From assembly GCF_000283155.1 (NCBI RefSeq), contig NW_004454166.1:4014974-4078973 (forward strand): 64,000 bases of DNA. Reading direction: 5' to 3'. How positions within the stretch are numbered: the stretch's first letter is position 1; each line of letters begins with the position of its first letter. A model generated the notes under the pieces. The model did no database searches and was not told the origin of the DNA. It worked only from the letters and a program-made list of their open reading frames with translations. Shown piece after piece: positions 1 to 12,149 of this stretch. A program made the translations under genes and the position numbers. This stretch comes from Ceratotherium simum simum. Its lineage: Eukaryota > Chordata > Mammalia > Perissodactyla > Rhinocerotidae.

Positions 1-470
1 CTTTGTGGTTACCACAAGACTTGCATAAAATATCTTATAGTTTTAACATCCTGTTTCAAGCTGATAACAACTTAACTTTGATTGCATTAAAAAACTCCAT
101 ACTTTTACTTCTTCATCCCCCTCAAATTTTAGGTTATCGACGTTAACAATTTACATCTTTTTTATATTGTGTTTATAATAAAAAATTATTGTAGTTATAG
201 TTATTTTTAATATTCTTTAAAAAAAACTTTTATATTAGAATTGAAATATACACCATTACAATATTAGAGAATTCTGACTCTGTTTATATATTTACCTTTT
301 CTGGTGAGTTTTATACATTCATATGTTTTTACAGTGCTAATTAGTGTCCTTTAATTTCAGCTGGAAGAGAACTTCCTTTGTCACTTCTTGTAAGACAGGT
401 CTAATGGTGATGAACTCCCTCAGCTTTTGTTTGTCATGCTTTTATTGCTTCTGTTCTCTTCATCTACAGT
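1..470 (+). repeat. Old LINE-1-like repeat fragment
   Basis: The first ~470 bases are AT-rich and match from memory a common mammalian interspersed repeat that carries phrases such as 'aagacaggtctaatggtgat' followed by 'gaactccctcagcttttgt'. I assign it to the LINE-1 group, but the subfamily is uncertain. It is truncated by the window start and has no open reverse-transcriptase frame. Confidence 0.5.
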
Positions 471-2224
471 GCACCAACATCGACAATGCCACATTATTAA
501 GGGTCTGTCATTATCACAGAGCAGGAAAAGACCTCAGGAATATTTTTAAAGATCAAGAAACTGAGGCCTGGAGTGGTGAAGTGACTCGGAATCGTAATTC
601 TGAAGATGGACAGTGACCTAATGGATCTATCCTCTTTTGAGGCTGTAAACTCTTCTACAGCATTTCCGCTAAAAGTTGATCTGTCTTGGCTAGTGCCCCT
701 CCAGAGTCAGAGAGCTTACAATCTTCAGAGACAGCCTTTCCATCATGGAAACCTTGACCAGTAGAAAGTTCCTCCTCAACCAGCTAAAATCTTCCTCTTT
801 TTACCTTCCCTTCTGTGATCTTTAGTTTTCCCTGAAGACATCCCTGCCCCTGGTGAACAATGGCAGAGGCAGATGCTGGGTGGACCTAGAGTGGGAAGAA
901 TCCTTAGAGAGGGAGAGCCAAGCCTGACACAAACACCAGCAACCCCAGGTGTATCTACATCAGATGGGATAGTTCCCTGGAGAGAGTGGAACATTAGCTG
1001 TACATATGGCTTGTTCTGATTAGGAAAAGGGATCCAGTCACATGGTCTAGCCTAGTTTATTGGAATTTTATAGCAGATTTTAGTACAAAAGCCTTAGCTA
1101 ATAATGTCTTATTTTGGTACTTTTGAGCATATCTGTCTCCCTTGGACTCCTTATGAGAAAGAAAGTGGTTGGGCCAAGGCAGAATTTAGGGTATTCCTGG
1201 TTCCCCTGGCCAAATCCTGTTTTCATATCATCTCTCAAACTTATGATTTCTGCTACAGTGGACATTGACATTACACACCCTTTGGCTCACAAAAATTATC
1301 CTTTAAAATCACATAAAGCATCCTTGAGCTGACACTTCACATTCTCAGCCTCCTTTCCTGGCTACAAGATGCCTCACTGGCTTCATCTCATAGTATCATC
1401 CATGTCTTTGGGCCTTCCATTTCTGAGGTCCTCCCCTTCTTGTAAAAGCAGAAGCCCTTTAACATCTTTGGCCTAACATTTATTTACACAGTTCAGGGCC
1501 TGGCCAGCACCCTCAGCTTTCTTATCTACCAAAGTTTTCCTTGGAGAATAGGTCCTTCAGCATCTTTATTGGCATATCTTGAAGGTGCACACACTCATAA
1601 CACAGAGCCTTTTTCCTTCCTGATCAATAGGCAATGTATAAACCTAATTTACCCAAATCTATAAAGCCTATATTTATAGTTGTTCTTAATGAAGTAAACC
1701 ACTTCCTTCCCAAGAGCCCTCTCAACCACACTGTCTCATTGTAATGCAAGGTGACCATTTTTATGGAAGGAGCTAGGACACACACCCACTTCCCAGCTTC
1801 TTGCCATCCTGAAGACAGCTTGCTGAAGGGCCTCAAGGTTTTCCAATGGTTAGATACACCACATCTGGAGTCTGTGCACATCTCACACCCAGCCCACTGA
1901 TGAGCAAATATCATCTGGGGAAGCTCACCCTGGACCTCTAGAATACTTTTAAGAAAAGAAATAATGAAAACCTCTCAAAGTACAAATCCTAGGAAGCAAG
2001 GTGGCTGACATCAAACTTTCTATTATGTTTCAAAGCACTCATTTGAACAATGGGGTATGGGATGGCATTTGTATTGAATTTCTTACTAATGGGTCTTTAG
2101 AGGGGATATGCACTGCCTGCTCTTGTCTAGATATTTTCTTAAGAGAATTGCCTTCAGTTGCCACGGTATATATTACTTTGGCCAAAAATCAATCAGATGA
2201 GGAAAGTTTTGGTCTTCAAGTGAC
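471..2224. other. No gene seen; unassigned DNA
   Basis: Only short frames (under 100 codons) without recognisable domains. No simple repeat longer than about 15 bases and no repeat family that I recognise. Confidence 0.5.
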
Positions 2225-2340
2225 ATTGGTCATTATTATAAGGATAATAGCAATAGTTAACTGTGCAAGAGCTACCTGAGTCCTGGGCACTTTATATACA
2301 TTATCTTTAGTCCTTACGTCTCCAGGAAAATATATATTAT
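2225..2340 (-). repeat. MIR SINE fragment
   Basis: Matches the antisense MIR core: a 'gggcactttatatacatta' stretch followed by 'tttagtcctta'. MIR is an ancient tRNA-derived SINE mobilised by L2. The copy is degenerate and incomplete. Confidence 0.6.
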
Positions 2341-5300
2341 TGGTAGCAGTGATAAGATGTTGCAAGATGTTTTGCTGAGATCTCAAATCCATGAGTCCTT
2401 GATCAGCTGCCCACCTCCTCTGAAACCAGTCCTGCTATTTCCATGAGCAAGGTACAAATGGGCCACGCTAGTCAGAGGAAAAGTGTTTATAACTATAGAG
2501 AAAACTTTGGCACCAACTCTTCCCACTTTGCTGAGATAGGCTAGACTGTGTCTGAATCATAAGGACCAACCTTGTCCTCCTGGATGGACTAAGGCCTGCG
2601 TGAAAACCGTCATAGCTCATTCTAAGAGCTATCATTCCCATGAGGAGAACCAAGGAAGGACACATTCAAGGGAAAGAGGATAAAGGGAAAGTGAGTGTTT
2701 TCCTGAGATCCAGTGAAATAGGCTTAAATTTCCCACCCCACTCGCTCTTACACAATTAATGGTAGAAGAGAGCAGTCTCATAAGCTGGAGAACTCCAGGC
2801 CCTTCTTAGCCAGCTAGAGTTACAGACATAATGAGTCCAAAAAGGGAAAAGGATCCAATAGGGCATGCCATGTGGAAGGAAGAATTTTTAAAGCTGTTTG
2901 TTCCTCCTATTTAAAGCTCTTCTTGTTAGTACTGAAATGGCAAATTACTGAGATGTGTGCAGATGCTTTCTCCTCCCGAACCATGGCCAACATCCCGAAT
3001 CAATGATGGCTCTCATTCTTGCCAAACCTAGAATATTTCTCAACATGATACCCTAAGCAGCTATATTGGATGACTGGAATTGGCAAGTGTTGAAAATCCT
3101 TTTACCATCATTATCTTAGCACCCCAGTGGAGCACTGCCTATCACCCATGTCAGAAAACTCCTGCTTGTGGGTAGAGCATGTGAGAAGGTGCTTTAGTAT
3201 CCCCCCCAGAAGTTGGAGCCTGCAGCCAACATGCTCCCATATTGTGAGCTTCTTTTTCTTAACTTAGGGATGTGGTCCTGGGACAGAAAAATCGAGCGTC
3301 AGAAAAGTCCTCCCTGACTTTTCATGAGGCCTCTTCTCCAAACATTGCCTCTTCTCTTACGTCTAGACCTAGAACCAACAGATGGGTAGCTCACCCAATT
3401 TTCTTCAAGGTTACCTACAGGTTAGGACGTGTAATGGCACCTGTTTAACTTCCATCTAGAAATATGCTCAGTCACTTTGTATAACCAAGCTCACCAGACA
3501 GGTTTATACAGTATGCATGGAAGAATGAAGTAACCCTCCTAAAAAAAAATAACATACAAATATCCTGGATAAATGCTCAACCAGACAGGAAGTCAGGACA
3601 ACAGCAAAAACTGAAACTTTCCTTAGCAAATCTGGGTGTAATGTCACCTTAGTCAACAGTATCTCTACAAAGTGCACTATATCAGTCCCATACTCACAGG
3701 ATGTAGAAATCACAAGCATATCTCAGGATCAATGTGACTGCACATTTACCCTCCAGCCTAGTATCTAGACTAGAAGCACACCAAGTAGCTCTCTGGTCCC
3801 ATTTCCCTACTTCCCAAATGAAAAATACCCTGGGATCAGTTTCTAAAGATACATATGGCATGTGACCCTCTAATATATAGAACAGGACAGCCCCAGCAAT
3901 GGAGTAAGATGAAGGTGATTCCTGCCACTTGGATGCTCCTCAATCCCTGGAGGTGGACTTTAAAGTGGAGTCTTTTAATCCCAGTTAATCCCAGTTCTTA
4001 ATCTCCCAGAAGCTGGCATATGTGTTTGGCATTTGGCTTTGAGATTAGTTTGTGTCTTCCAGATGCTGCAAGTGAGTCCCAGCATGGCAATTAGTCTTGT
4101 TGACCCTTGGGAACTGTGGAGAAGTGGGACACACATGAGAGAGCTAGTGTTGGATGGACCCAACTCGGGACGGGTGGAAATTGCTGCAGCAGAAGATGCG
4201 CCTTTGCAGCTACTGAGCAAGAGACTAGTTTCCACCCTGGCTCCTACAGCTCCCATGGTTCCTATGGCTGGAATCAAATAGAATAAGAAGAAACAAAGTG
4301 CAAAGGGAGCTTTTGACATAATTTGAGAATTTTTTTCTCTGTGGCAAAGGGGGATTGATTAAAATAGGAGGGGATACTCTGATACACTTGAGAGAATGGT
4401 GGCAAATATAGGCGTTTCTGTTGCAATCATGGTTTGCTGCTCTTGGAAGTCCATTGCGTGCTCTTCAGCTTGTTAGCTATGTGATTAATATGAGAGGACG
4501 TGACTTTTCAGCTCAGTGTAGAGTGTGGGGCAGCATGACAGAGGCATTTGTAAAGACCTTGGGAGTGTGACCCTCCTATGTCAATGGTCCCACGTGGGAC
4601 CTAGTGGGGCATAGAAGCAGTGGAAAGGATTGGAGAAACAGCATTGCCAAGATGCTACTAGGACTGTTCTGATAATTCATGATTTTCTGTCTTGCGGAGG
4701 ACATCTGTGCCTCTGATGGGTCTAGTCATTGAGCCCATTGGACTAACTGGAGATAAACAAAAAGGTTGGCCTCTAGGGGGTGTACTAGGCCTCACCTGTG
4801 GTGGAGATCAAGTCAAGGGCTTGCTTGGATTACAGTTCTCCATGATGAGCGGCAGGCTGAAAAGTTCTGGTGTCTGAGTAGCAGGCTCTGCTTAGACCCT
4901 CCTCCTTTTGCGTCTTCTCTTTGGAGGATCCTACTTCAGGCCTTCCTCTCATCTGCAAAGTGAGGAGCGGCTAAGAAGCCACTGTTTGTACTCTAAAGGC
5001 CAGTGGAAACCGAAGTGCGGCATCCAGTTGGAAAAGAGCATGGGTGGGTGGTTAGGTCAGGCTGCCCGAAGCTCTAGGGAGTGGCTAGCTGTCCCTGCTC
5101 CAGAGTTAGGGCATCGCCTGAGGAAAGGGTACCCTACAAGCCAGTTAGCTCCCTTCTGGGCAAAGATTCAAGCCAGGGCTCAAATGGAATTCCAGGCTCA
5201 CACATCAGCCAGCCCAAACTACCAGAACATTCTCTTAGGGTTTGGGGCCACGATTAGTAATGAAAAGAACGGGCATCTGCCTGCCTTTGTTCGTCCTTGA

Positions 5301-5455
5301 TGGACCCCATAGGTCCACAGAAAGCAGCTGCACAAGACCCAGAGGTCCCCATCCTGGCTTCTTACAGACAAAACTAACCATTGTCATAGTGTACAGGCGA
5401 GGTCATGTGGCTTAGAAGCAGCAGGACTGACCCTTTCCTCCAACTCTTCTTCCCA
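2341..5455. other. No gene seen; unassigned DNA
   Basis: About 3 kb without a recognisable repeat or exon. Short complementary-strand frames at 3975-4319 and 4033-4281 overlap each other and have no domain I know. A perfect tandem of the 10-mer aatcccagtt sits near 3977-3996. This is one of the longest repeat-poor stretches in the window. Confidence 0.5.
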
Positions 5456-5566
5456 TCACACCCCTGGTCTGGGAATCAATACGAGTGCATTTCAGCTCTG
5501 CCTCTGCCACCAGGAAAGCTCTCTCTGAGTCTCATTTCCCTATCTGACAAATGCATGGCTCACACT
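5456..5566 (+). repeat. MIR SINE fragment
   Basis: The order 'cagctctgcctctgccac', then 'gagtctcatttccctatctg' is the sense-strand MIR core (consensus: ggctctgccacttac...cctcagtttcctcatctg). Only the central part is visible. Confidence 0.55.
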
Positions 5567-6334
5567 AGGCCTTCTTCAAATCTGATGTTTAATGATTCGG
5601 TACGTTATCACAGCTCTTACTGCTTTGATTGAGGGACGTCGTATTTTAATCTTTTTTTTTTAAAAAGGCATCAAATCAGGAATTCAAACCTGTAGCCAAT
5701 GAACTTTCCGCCTGCCCCCATTATGAGAAACGATCTCGAGAATCCCAATGAAACCGAGGTCCAGGACTTCCCCCGAGGAGGATTCTGCATGCGCATAACT
5801 TGTTTTCTCTTAAAAGACACAAAACTCTTGTGACGTCCTTCCCTGCACCCCCCAAGCCTTCGCAAAAAAAAAAATCACTGACTTTCAACTTCCTTTCCTT
5901 TCCCAAGTCCTCGCAGAACTCTAGGGAAATGAAAGCAGGAGCATTTGATCTTCTCCCCAGATGTTCTGATCACAGAAGGGCCACATATGTGCGCACATTC
6001 CTGGATATTTTTAGACTTTTACAGGCTCCAAAGTTCTAACTGCGTTTTCGCTCTGTGCTTTGTGGCCACTACTGGGAGATGCTCCACTGGAGCAGCCGAG
6101 ACGGAGGCTGACGGAAGAAGGCCTGGCGTGGGGAAGGCTCCTGACGCAGCCCCAGTCCCTGAAGGTTCCAGAAGTTGCTCTGACAAATCCTTGCAGGCTG
6201 TGGGGATCCCTGAGGCCTCTCTGGCCACTAAGAGGAAACAAACCACTGCCATTTAAGAATTATGGGTTACACAGACTCTCCCTGGAAGAGTTCTGGCTGC
6301 AAGACCCTTAAAGAAACATACTAAGGCCCCAGTA
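5567..6334. other. No gene seen; unassigned DNA
   Basis: Contains a T-run/A-run at about 5651-5665 and a short A-run near 5866-5874. Several overlapping frames on both strands (60-100 codons) reflect base composition only. I recognise no repeat. Confidence 0.5.
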
Positions 6335-6460
6335 AAGAGGTAGCAAGGTACATTGGGCAGCAAGTCAGGAGACGTGCCTCTGGCTGGCTATATGACCAGT
6401 TAACTTTACTCTACGGGGCCTTGGTTTCTCTGTCTGCAAAATGGAATGCATCATACATAT
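6335..6460 (+). repeat. MIR SINE fragment
   Basis: Sense MIR core: 'ggctatatgaccagttaact' and then 'ttggtttctctgtctgcaaa' followed by 'atgg'. It directly abuts the hAT element that starts at about 6463. Confidence 0.65.
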
Positions 6461-6462
6461 AG

Positions 6463-6662
6463 CACGGGGGGCTTGCAAACTATGGCCTGCAGGTTGACTG
6501 CTTGTTTTTGTAAATGAAGTCATATTGGGACAAAGCCAATCCCATTTGTTTACGTATCATCCGGGGCTGGAGCTACAACAGCAGCTGCAGCAGAAACCAC
6601 ATGGCCCACAAATCTAAAATGTTTACTCTCTCGCCCTTTAAGCAAAAGTTTGCTGACCCCGG
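6463..6662. mobile_element. Non-autonomous hAT (Charlie-type) DNA transposon
   Basis: The segment reads like the common mammalian hAT MITE whose ends are CAGGGGTTGGCAAAC / GTTTGCTGACCCCTG: 'gcttgcaaactatggcctgc' at the left and 'aaagtttgctgacccc' at the right. Inside, 'tttgtaaatgaagtcatatt' and 'tctaaaatgtttactctc' match its body. No clean 8-bp target duplication remains. A second copy of the same family lies at 42022-42238. Confidence 0.8.
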
Positions 6663-6899
6663 ATGAGGCAGATGCTGCATTCGCAGTTCCAGGATGTGCC
6701 AAAGGCATCCTGCTGCCGGCAACTGGAACTCTCCTGCTTTCTCTCGGGGGAGAGGTGAGAGAAGTTGACGCCCCCAGGGACAGCCCTCAGCCAATGACAG
6801 ATGGAAGTTGGGGTAGCTATCTCACCTCCCTCACCTCGAAGGCGGGAAAGTCCTGATGTGTTTCGTGTTGCCTCCTAGGTGTCCCCAGTAGGATTGCGT

Positions 6900-7078
6900 C
6901 CCGGATGCTCACAACAGTAGCCTCCTCATCACCACACCCCGTATTGGCTTCCTGCCCTTCCCTGTCTCCCCTCTCCACTCTCCTATCAGTGCTTCCTGGG
7001 TTCTATTCCCCCCAAACCTCGTGCTCTCAAATCTTTGACTCAGGGTCTGCTTCTGAGGGTGCACAGCCTAAGACAGGA
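6900..7078 (+). repeat. Possible old LTR-like repeat, 3' part
   Basis: 'tttgactcagggtctgcttc' followed by 'tgagg...cctaagacag' resembles the 3' end of an interspersed repeat also visible at 49300-49558 ('cttgtctcagggtctgcttc'). The family name is not certain. Identity outside this shared end is weak. Confidence 0.35.
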
Positions 7079-7817
7079 CCCAAGTCTTGTGCACTGTCTT
7101 CTTTTTCTCGCTTGGCTGCATCCTACCTGCACTAAGCTGTTCATTGACTTCTAGGCTCAGGTGAAACGCCACAAGGCAGGATGTGGGACGTTTTATTCCC
7201 AAATGGCCACCATGGTGACACATGGTGACACTGCTGGGTGACACACCCTGGAAGTGCAGGGGAGTTTGTTCTCCAAGGGCTGAACCTTGACCATAGCAGG
7301 GAAGCTGACAGACACATGTCCCCTACTTCCCCCTCCGTGGACTTCTGAGAAGCGTAGTTTCTCTTTGCTAACTTCCGGGGCATTTCCATGTGCTGAGAAA
7401 GCATGTCTGCCAAGAGACCTCCTGTGTTCCCTTGGCACCTTGTTGAGTAGTGGTGTGGTGGTTACCTGCATGATCACCTGTACATCTTCCTTTATCTCCC
7501 TTCCCAATTTTTCCCTAGCCCTGACCACCCTGAATTTGTACCTGCCAAGTACAGTCTCAGGACTATATCCTTGCCTCAGGCTCTGCTTTCCAGAGGCGCT
7601 GACCTAAGGCATGGAGCTAGTTTAAATATCTCTAAGGACTCTTTCAGCTCTGACACACTAGACTAGTACTCAACCCCATTCTCCACACACCTAGGATAAA
7701 AAAATATTGTATATCTACTGTACTAGACACAAAGCACCATTTAATTCTCATAGAGATTAGTGTCTGAGTTATGTCAGGGGTCTTGCCTGTTACAACTCAA
7801 ATCAGACTAACAGAGGA
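7079..7817. other. No gene seen; small direct repeat
   Basis: Contains two perfect tandem copies of the 10-mer catggtgaca at 7211-7230 with a third partial copy (gggtgacaca) at about 7236-7245. Frames on both strands (76-111 codons) overlap each other and are not protein-like. Confidence 0.5.
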
Positions 7818-7818
7818 T

Positions 7819-8058
7819 GTTATAATTATAATTATTAATAATATTTATTAAGTTCCATATGCTAGGCCTTGAATTAAATACTAAAGCTTTTAAGTATTTG
7901 ATCTTCATTTAAACCTTATTGGGTTTTATATTATTATCCTCATTTTACACAAGAAGAAAATGAGGTTCAGAGAGGGTAAGCCACTTATCCTAAGTTGCAC
8001 CGTAAGGGGCCATGCCAGGATGTGACACCAGGTCTGACAGATTCTAAAGACCATGTTC
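7819..8058 (-). repeat. MIR SINE, near full length
   Basis: Antisense MIR in the expected order: 'aataatatttattaagttcc', 'ctaggccttgaattaaatac', 'attattatcctcattttaca', 'aggttcagagagggtaagcc' and the 3' region 'tgacaccaggtctgacag'. Confidence 0.8.
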
Positions 8059-8124
8059 AAAATTATATGCTTTACTATATCTGATATAAACAAACATAAT
8101 ACTCTTTCAAAACTTTTTCTTTGA

Positions 8125-8957
8125 ATAGACACTTGACCAATGAAGATCTATGAATGGCAACTAAGCACATGAAAAGATGCTCAACATCATTGGTCATTAG
8201 GAAAACACAAATTAAAACTATAATTAGATATCACTACACACCCACTAGAATGGCTAAAATTAAAAAGACTGACCACGCCTAGTGTTGGTGAGGTTTGGAG
8301 GAACTGGAATGTAAAATGGCACAATTAATTTGAAAAAGAGTTTGGCAGTTTCTTAAAAAGTTAAACATAAATTAACCATATGACCCAGCCAATCCACTGC
8401 TAGGTATTTACCCCCAAAAAATGAAAACATATGTCCACACAGAGACTTGTATGCAAACGTTCATGGCAACTTTGTTTGTAATAACCCAACAGTAAAAACA
8501 ACCCAAATGTCCACCAGCAGGTGAATGGATGAACAGATTGTGGTATTCCACATAACAGAAGACCACTCAGTAATAAAAAGGCATGAACTTCTGATACATG
8601 CAACAACATGCATAAATCTCAAAATAATTATGCTGACTGAAAGAAGCCAGATAAAAATGAGTACATACTGTATGATCCATTTATATAAGTTCCAGGAAAT
8701 ACAATACTAGCAACAGAAAGCAGGTCTGTGGTTACCTGAGTGTGTGTGTGTGTGTGGGGGTGGGAGTGAAGAGAGATGAGAAGGGTGGATAAATCAGGAA
8801 CATGAGGAAACTTTTAGGGGTGGTGGATATGTACATTATCTCAACTGTGGCGATGGCTTCATGGGAGTATACATATGTCAACTCATCAAATCGTAAGCTT
8901 TGAATATATGCAGTTTACTGTAGGCCAATTATATCTCAATAAAGCTGTAAAAAGCAA
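8125..8957 (+). mobile_element. Old LINE-1, ORF2 end and 3' UTR
   Basis: An uninterrupted L1M-type 3' end of about 830 bases. The decayed ORF2 terminus is visible as 'gcaacaacatgcataaatct' and 'cccaaatgtccaccagcagg'. The 3' UTR follows ('gaaagcaggtctgtggttac'), then a TG run, then the terminal 'tatatctcaataaagctg' polyadenylation-like end. No intact reading frame remains, so the element cannot move. Confidence 0.85.
8741..8756. repeat. (TG)n microsatellite inside the L1
   Basis: About 7-8 uninterrupted TG units followed by a G-run. Short enough to be fairly stable. Confidence 0.9.
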
Positions 8958-9139
8958 AAACAAATTCCGTGGATAACTAGGCACACACAAAGTGGCATTG
9001 GAGAATTGCTCTTTTTCATCGTCTTTTGGGATTGCTCGTGGTAATCAAACCAATGGTGAAGGAATGAGCTGATTGATCTTGTCTTGGCTGACTCAGAATG
9101 GCGCAGCCCGAAGAGGGAAGGAGGTGGGGTTGCAGTAGT

Positions 9140-9215
9140 TGGCAATTTGGGGACAGTGCCTTTACCTCCTTGAGCCTTGGCTTCCTCATCTATAAAATGG
9201 GATGGTCTCTTGTTG
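9140..9215 (+). repeat. MIR SINE fragment
   Basis: 'ccttgagccttggcttcctc' then 'atctataaaatgggatgg' is the sense MIR core. No flanking tRNA-like head is visible. Confidence 0.6.
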
Positions 9216-9649
9216 CCCTGCCTTTTCCATGAGGCTGATTTGAGGAAAAGTAAGTGACCTTGCTTTCAAGTATGAATGGCCAAATTTCCTCATCTATAGA
9301 ACATGCATGCGTTGAGCACTTTGTGGCAATCCCAGTCCTGGATGCCGCTGGCCCACCTTGGGGGTGCTGGGAGCTTATGGACCCCACCTGTGGAATTGGC
9401 ACAGACCATCTCCCTTTTGGTTTCTCAGGCCGAGTGCTACTCTGTGGCTTGTTCCCAGACCCTGTTTGGCTGGTCCCTCAGGACCCATTCATGTCCCTGC
9501 TTCCCACCTGGTTTTGATGGCCCAGTCGGCCTCACATCTTCCTCTGCAGTCTCTCCAGCTCCTCATGCATCTTCTGCCATTGAGGGACAGTGGGCTAGAC
9601 CTGACCACCCATCCCAAGATCAAAGAGCGCGGCTCCCGTTGTTCAGTGT
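9216..9649. other. No gene seen; unassigned DNA
   Basis: Three overlapping plus-strand frames (87, 149 and 135 codons) cover this stretch in different phases, which argues against any being a real exon. Composition is moderately GC-rich. Confidence 0.5.
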
Positions 9650-10060
9650 CTCTGCAGGCACTGGGGAGACAGACCTGGACGTCATGGGAACCCACAGTCT
9701 GGTGGGAGAGCCAGACATACAGGCCTGCCATCCTAGCACCTATCTTGTGTGACATTCTGTGGTAGAGGTGCTGTGTGCCGCCCCAGGAATGAGGGGGTGC
9801 GGGGGCTTCTCAGATGAGGAAATGGCACAGCTGGACCCAGAAGGACGGATGAGTAATCGCTAGGTGGAAGTAGGAGGAGAGCATTCCAGACAGAGGATGT
9901 GGGATCCCCTTCCTCAAGGGCAAAGGCCTTGGAGTATTGGGACACTGAATAGTTGGTGTCACTAGAACCCAGCAGAAAGTGAGGCTGAAGGGTAAGCCGG
10001 GGTCAGATCATGGAAAGAAGGCTGAAGGGTTTGGGTTCAAATCTGAGGGCACTGGCAGGT
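9650..10060 (-). repeat. L2 LINE fragment
   Basis: Antisense L2 3' region: 'aggagagcattccagacaga', 'agggcaaaggccttggag', 'gtcagatcatggaaagaag'. L2 is a CR1-clade LINE inactive since before the placental radiation. Confidence 0.65.
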
Positions 10061-10165
10061 GCTGAGGTTCCAAGCCTGGGAGGGACAGCCATAGCTCAGT
10101 CTGCTGGGGCAGAGGGTCCCATTCCTGGGGCCCCGCTTGAATCTTCCCTGGGAAGGTTGCTTTCT

Positions 10166-10390
10166 CTCTAGAGCAGGGTTTCTTAACTGTGGCAATATTG
10201 ACATTTGGGGCGGATAATCCTTTGTTGTGGGTGGCCGTCCCGTGCCTTGTAGGATGTTCAGCAACAGCTTCCCTGGCTCCTACCGACTAGAAGCCAGTAG
10301 CACTCCCCCCATTGTGACAACAAAAAATGTCTCCAGACATTGTCCCTGGGGTGGCAAAACCACTCCTGGTTGAGAACCACTGCTCTAGGG
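10166..10390. mobile_element. MER20 hAT element with 8-bp target duplication
   Basis: The element body is 10174-10382 and begins with cagggtttctt and ends with tgagaaccactg. Diagnostic MER20 internal phrases are 'ttgacatttggggcggataa', 'aggatgttcagcaac' and 'tgtctccagacattgtccct'. It is flanked by ctctagag (10166-10173) and ctctaggg (10383-10390), an 8-bp duplication with one change, as hAT transposases make. It is essentially full length (209 bases). Confidence 0.92.
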
Positions 10391-11282
10391 TTTTTTTATT
10401 TTTTTTCTTTCTTTTTTGAGTATGTGTACACATGGACCTGCCTGTATCTGCCCTCTTCCCTCCTCCTAAGGCCTGGCAGTGCCTGGCTTCCAGCCTTTCC
10501 ACGAGGTACACGGCTGGGTGGTGCCCTTGGCTCCCTGCACAGCCTTGTTTCAGCACCTGTGGCTCAAGCTCCCTGCTCGTGGGGGCTCTTGCTGGGGCTG
10601 GCTGCCGGGGGCCAGCTGCCAACACCTCCGTCCACCTCTGCATCAGCCAGCAGGGCACCTAATCCCCATGGAGTGCACCACGTGCTATGGAGGAGACTCC
10701 TGGATGGGGCTCCACCTTGAGGTCAGCTGGGACCAGAACCGTCCAAGCCTGTTGGCCCTGTACCTCTGTCCCTCAGTCCCGCTGTCTGCCAAGCTTACAG
10801 CCTGGAGGGCCAAGTCAGCTCGGGAAGCCTGCCAGGAAGAGGGCACCAGGCCGGGGACAGAGGGCAGGTGGTGGCAGCTGGAGGCCATGTGATCGCTGGA
10901 GGCTGTGTGTGTCACAGGGCAGAGCCAGGCCGCTCGCTCATTCCTGGGCTCAATCTGAGAAGGCTTCACATGACTTCTGTGTGGGAGCCTGCAAGTCAGG
11001 GGTGGGAGAGGAGGTGGGAGAGGGGGGAAGTGATTTTAGGATCCAGGCTGGAAATACAAAATACATTTGTGAATCACAAGCAGATATTCATCACATGGCC
11101 CCGTTGGCTCTGCCAAGGCAGAAATTAGGCTTCGGGCACAAAAATGTATCCCAGCCTTACGCTGTGCAGGCTGTGGTAGCCGAGAGGGGTGCTAGGATTG
11201 GGGCCAGGGGTGGGGGAGCCAGCCATGCAACCAGCCTCCATCTCCCATAATGTCAGCAAAACCAGAGCACAAAACCAGCCTC
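10391..11282. other. No gene seen; GC-rich unassigned DNA
   Basis: Starts with a T-rich tract (10391-10418) and continues GC-rich. Frames up to 187 codons (10687-11250) arise from the composition, overlap others in different phases, and show no domain. Confidence 0.5.
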
Positions 11283-11372
11283 CAGTTCCAGCACTTTCCA
11301 TGTGCTCATTTGTATGTTCATCTCACAACAGCCCCATTTCCCAGAGAGAAAACCAAGGCCCTGAGTGATTCC
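11283..11372 (-). repeat. MIR-like fragment
   Basis: 'gttcatctcacaacagcccc' then 'atttcccagagagaaaacca' and 'aggccctgagtgatt' resemble the antisense MIR core (cctcacaacaaccc...gatgaggaaactgaggc). Degenerate. Confidence 0.45.
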
Positions 11373-11980
11373 TCTGAGTTCTCTTTTCTTCCTTCCACAG
11401 GGTTTCCAGGGTTTAACCTGCTCTTGTTTTTGTTTTAACACTCCCACCTCCAGCTCCTTTTACCTCACTGTGGCCACAAACTGCACACACTGGCAGGTCC
11501 TTCTTGCCAACTGGGCGAGGTGAGGGGTCCTAAGGTCATGTTACATTCAGGGGAGAGGCCTCCAAGCTGCTGAGGTGCAGGATCCCCAGCTGAAAGGGTC
11601 AGAAACGCAGGAGATCAGAGTCAGGCAAGTTCTACGGCTGCCAGGGTGACAATGGGCCTGGCGAGGCCTCCGAGTACCCGGGAGGCTCCTTCCCCTCAGG
11701 AATGAGAGGAAAGCCCAGGGCTTCCTCCAGCAGCCCCACCTCACAGCCCTCAGTGGCCAGGAGCTTTATTTAGTTGCCCTGAAATCCCAGAGCTGGATCA
11801 GGACTCCTAAGCCTGTGTCTGCACCGTCCAAGAGGACAAAAGCTCGTGAGCAGCTCTGTCCCCTCCAGGAAGAGAGCCACCTGCCTCGTGCTCACTGAAT
11901 GTTTCACCTCTGGGGTTGTTACTTTCAAAATAACATTGAATAGAGTTAATCTCATTACATAAGCAAGCTATGTTCAGCGT
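11373..11980. other. No gene seen; unassigned DNA
   Basis: Short frames only. No recognised repeat. Confidence 0.5.
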
Positions 11981-11984
11981 AGAA

Positions 11985-12110
11985 TATTTGGGAAATCCAG
12001 AAAAGTATAAAGAAGGAGATGAAAAATTCGCTATCGTTTCACCAATCAGAGACAACCACTGACAAAATTTTGGTATACAGCTTTCTCACCTATTCTTGAG
12101 TCATGGATAT
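11985..12110 (+). repeat. Probable old LINE-like fragment
   Basis: 'aatatttgggaaatccagaa' and 'caatcagagacaaccactga' followed by 'ttttggtatacag' recall a common ancient repeat. Family not resolved. Confidence 0.4.
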
Positions 12111-12149
12111 GTATATCACTCTAAAAGTAACACCAGAGTAATACTTTAT

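Noticed and set aside
4033..4281. Complementary frames suggesting a processed pseudogene
   Set aside because: No poly-A tail, no target duplication and no protein similarity that I recognise.
10687..11250. 187-codon plus-strand frame
   Set aside because: Lies in GC-rich DNA with overlapping frames in other phases. Composition is arbitrary and there is no recognisable domain or splice-site context.
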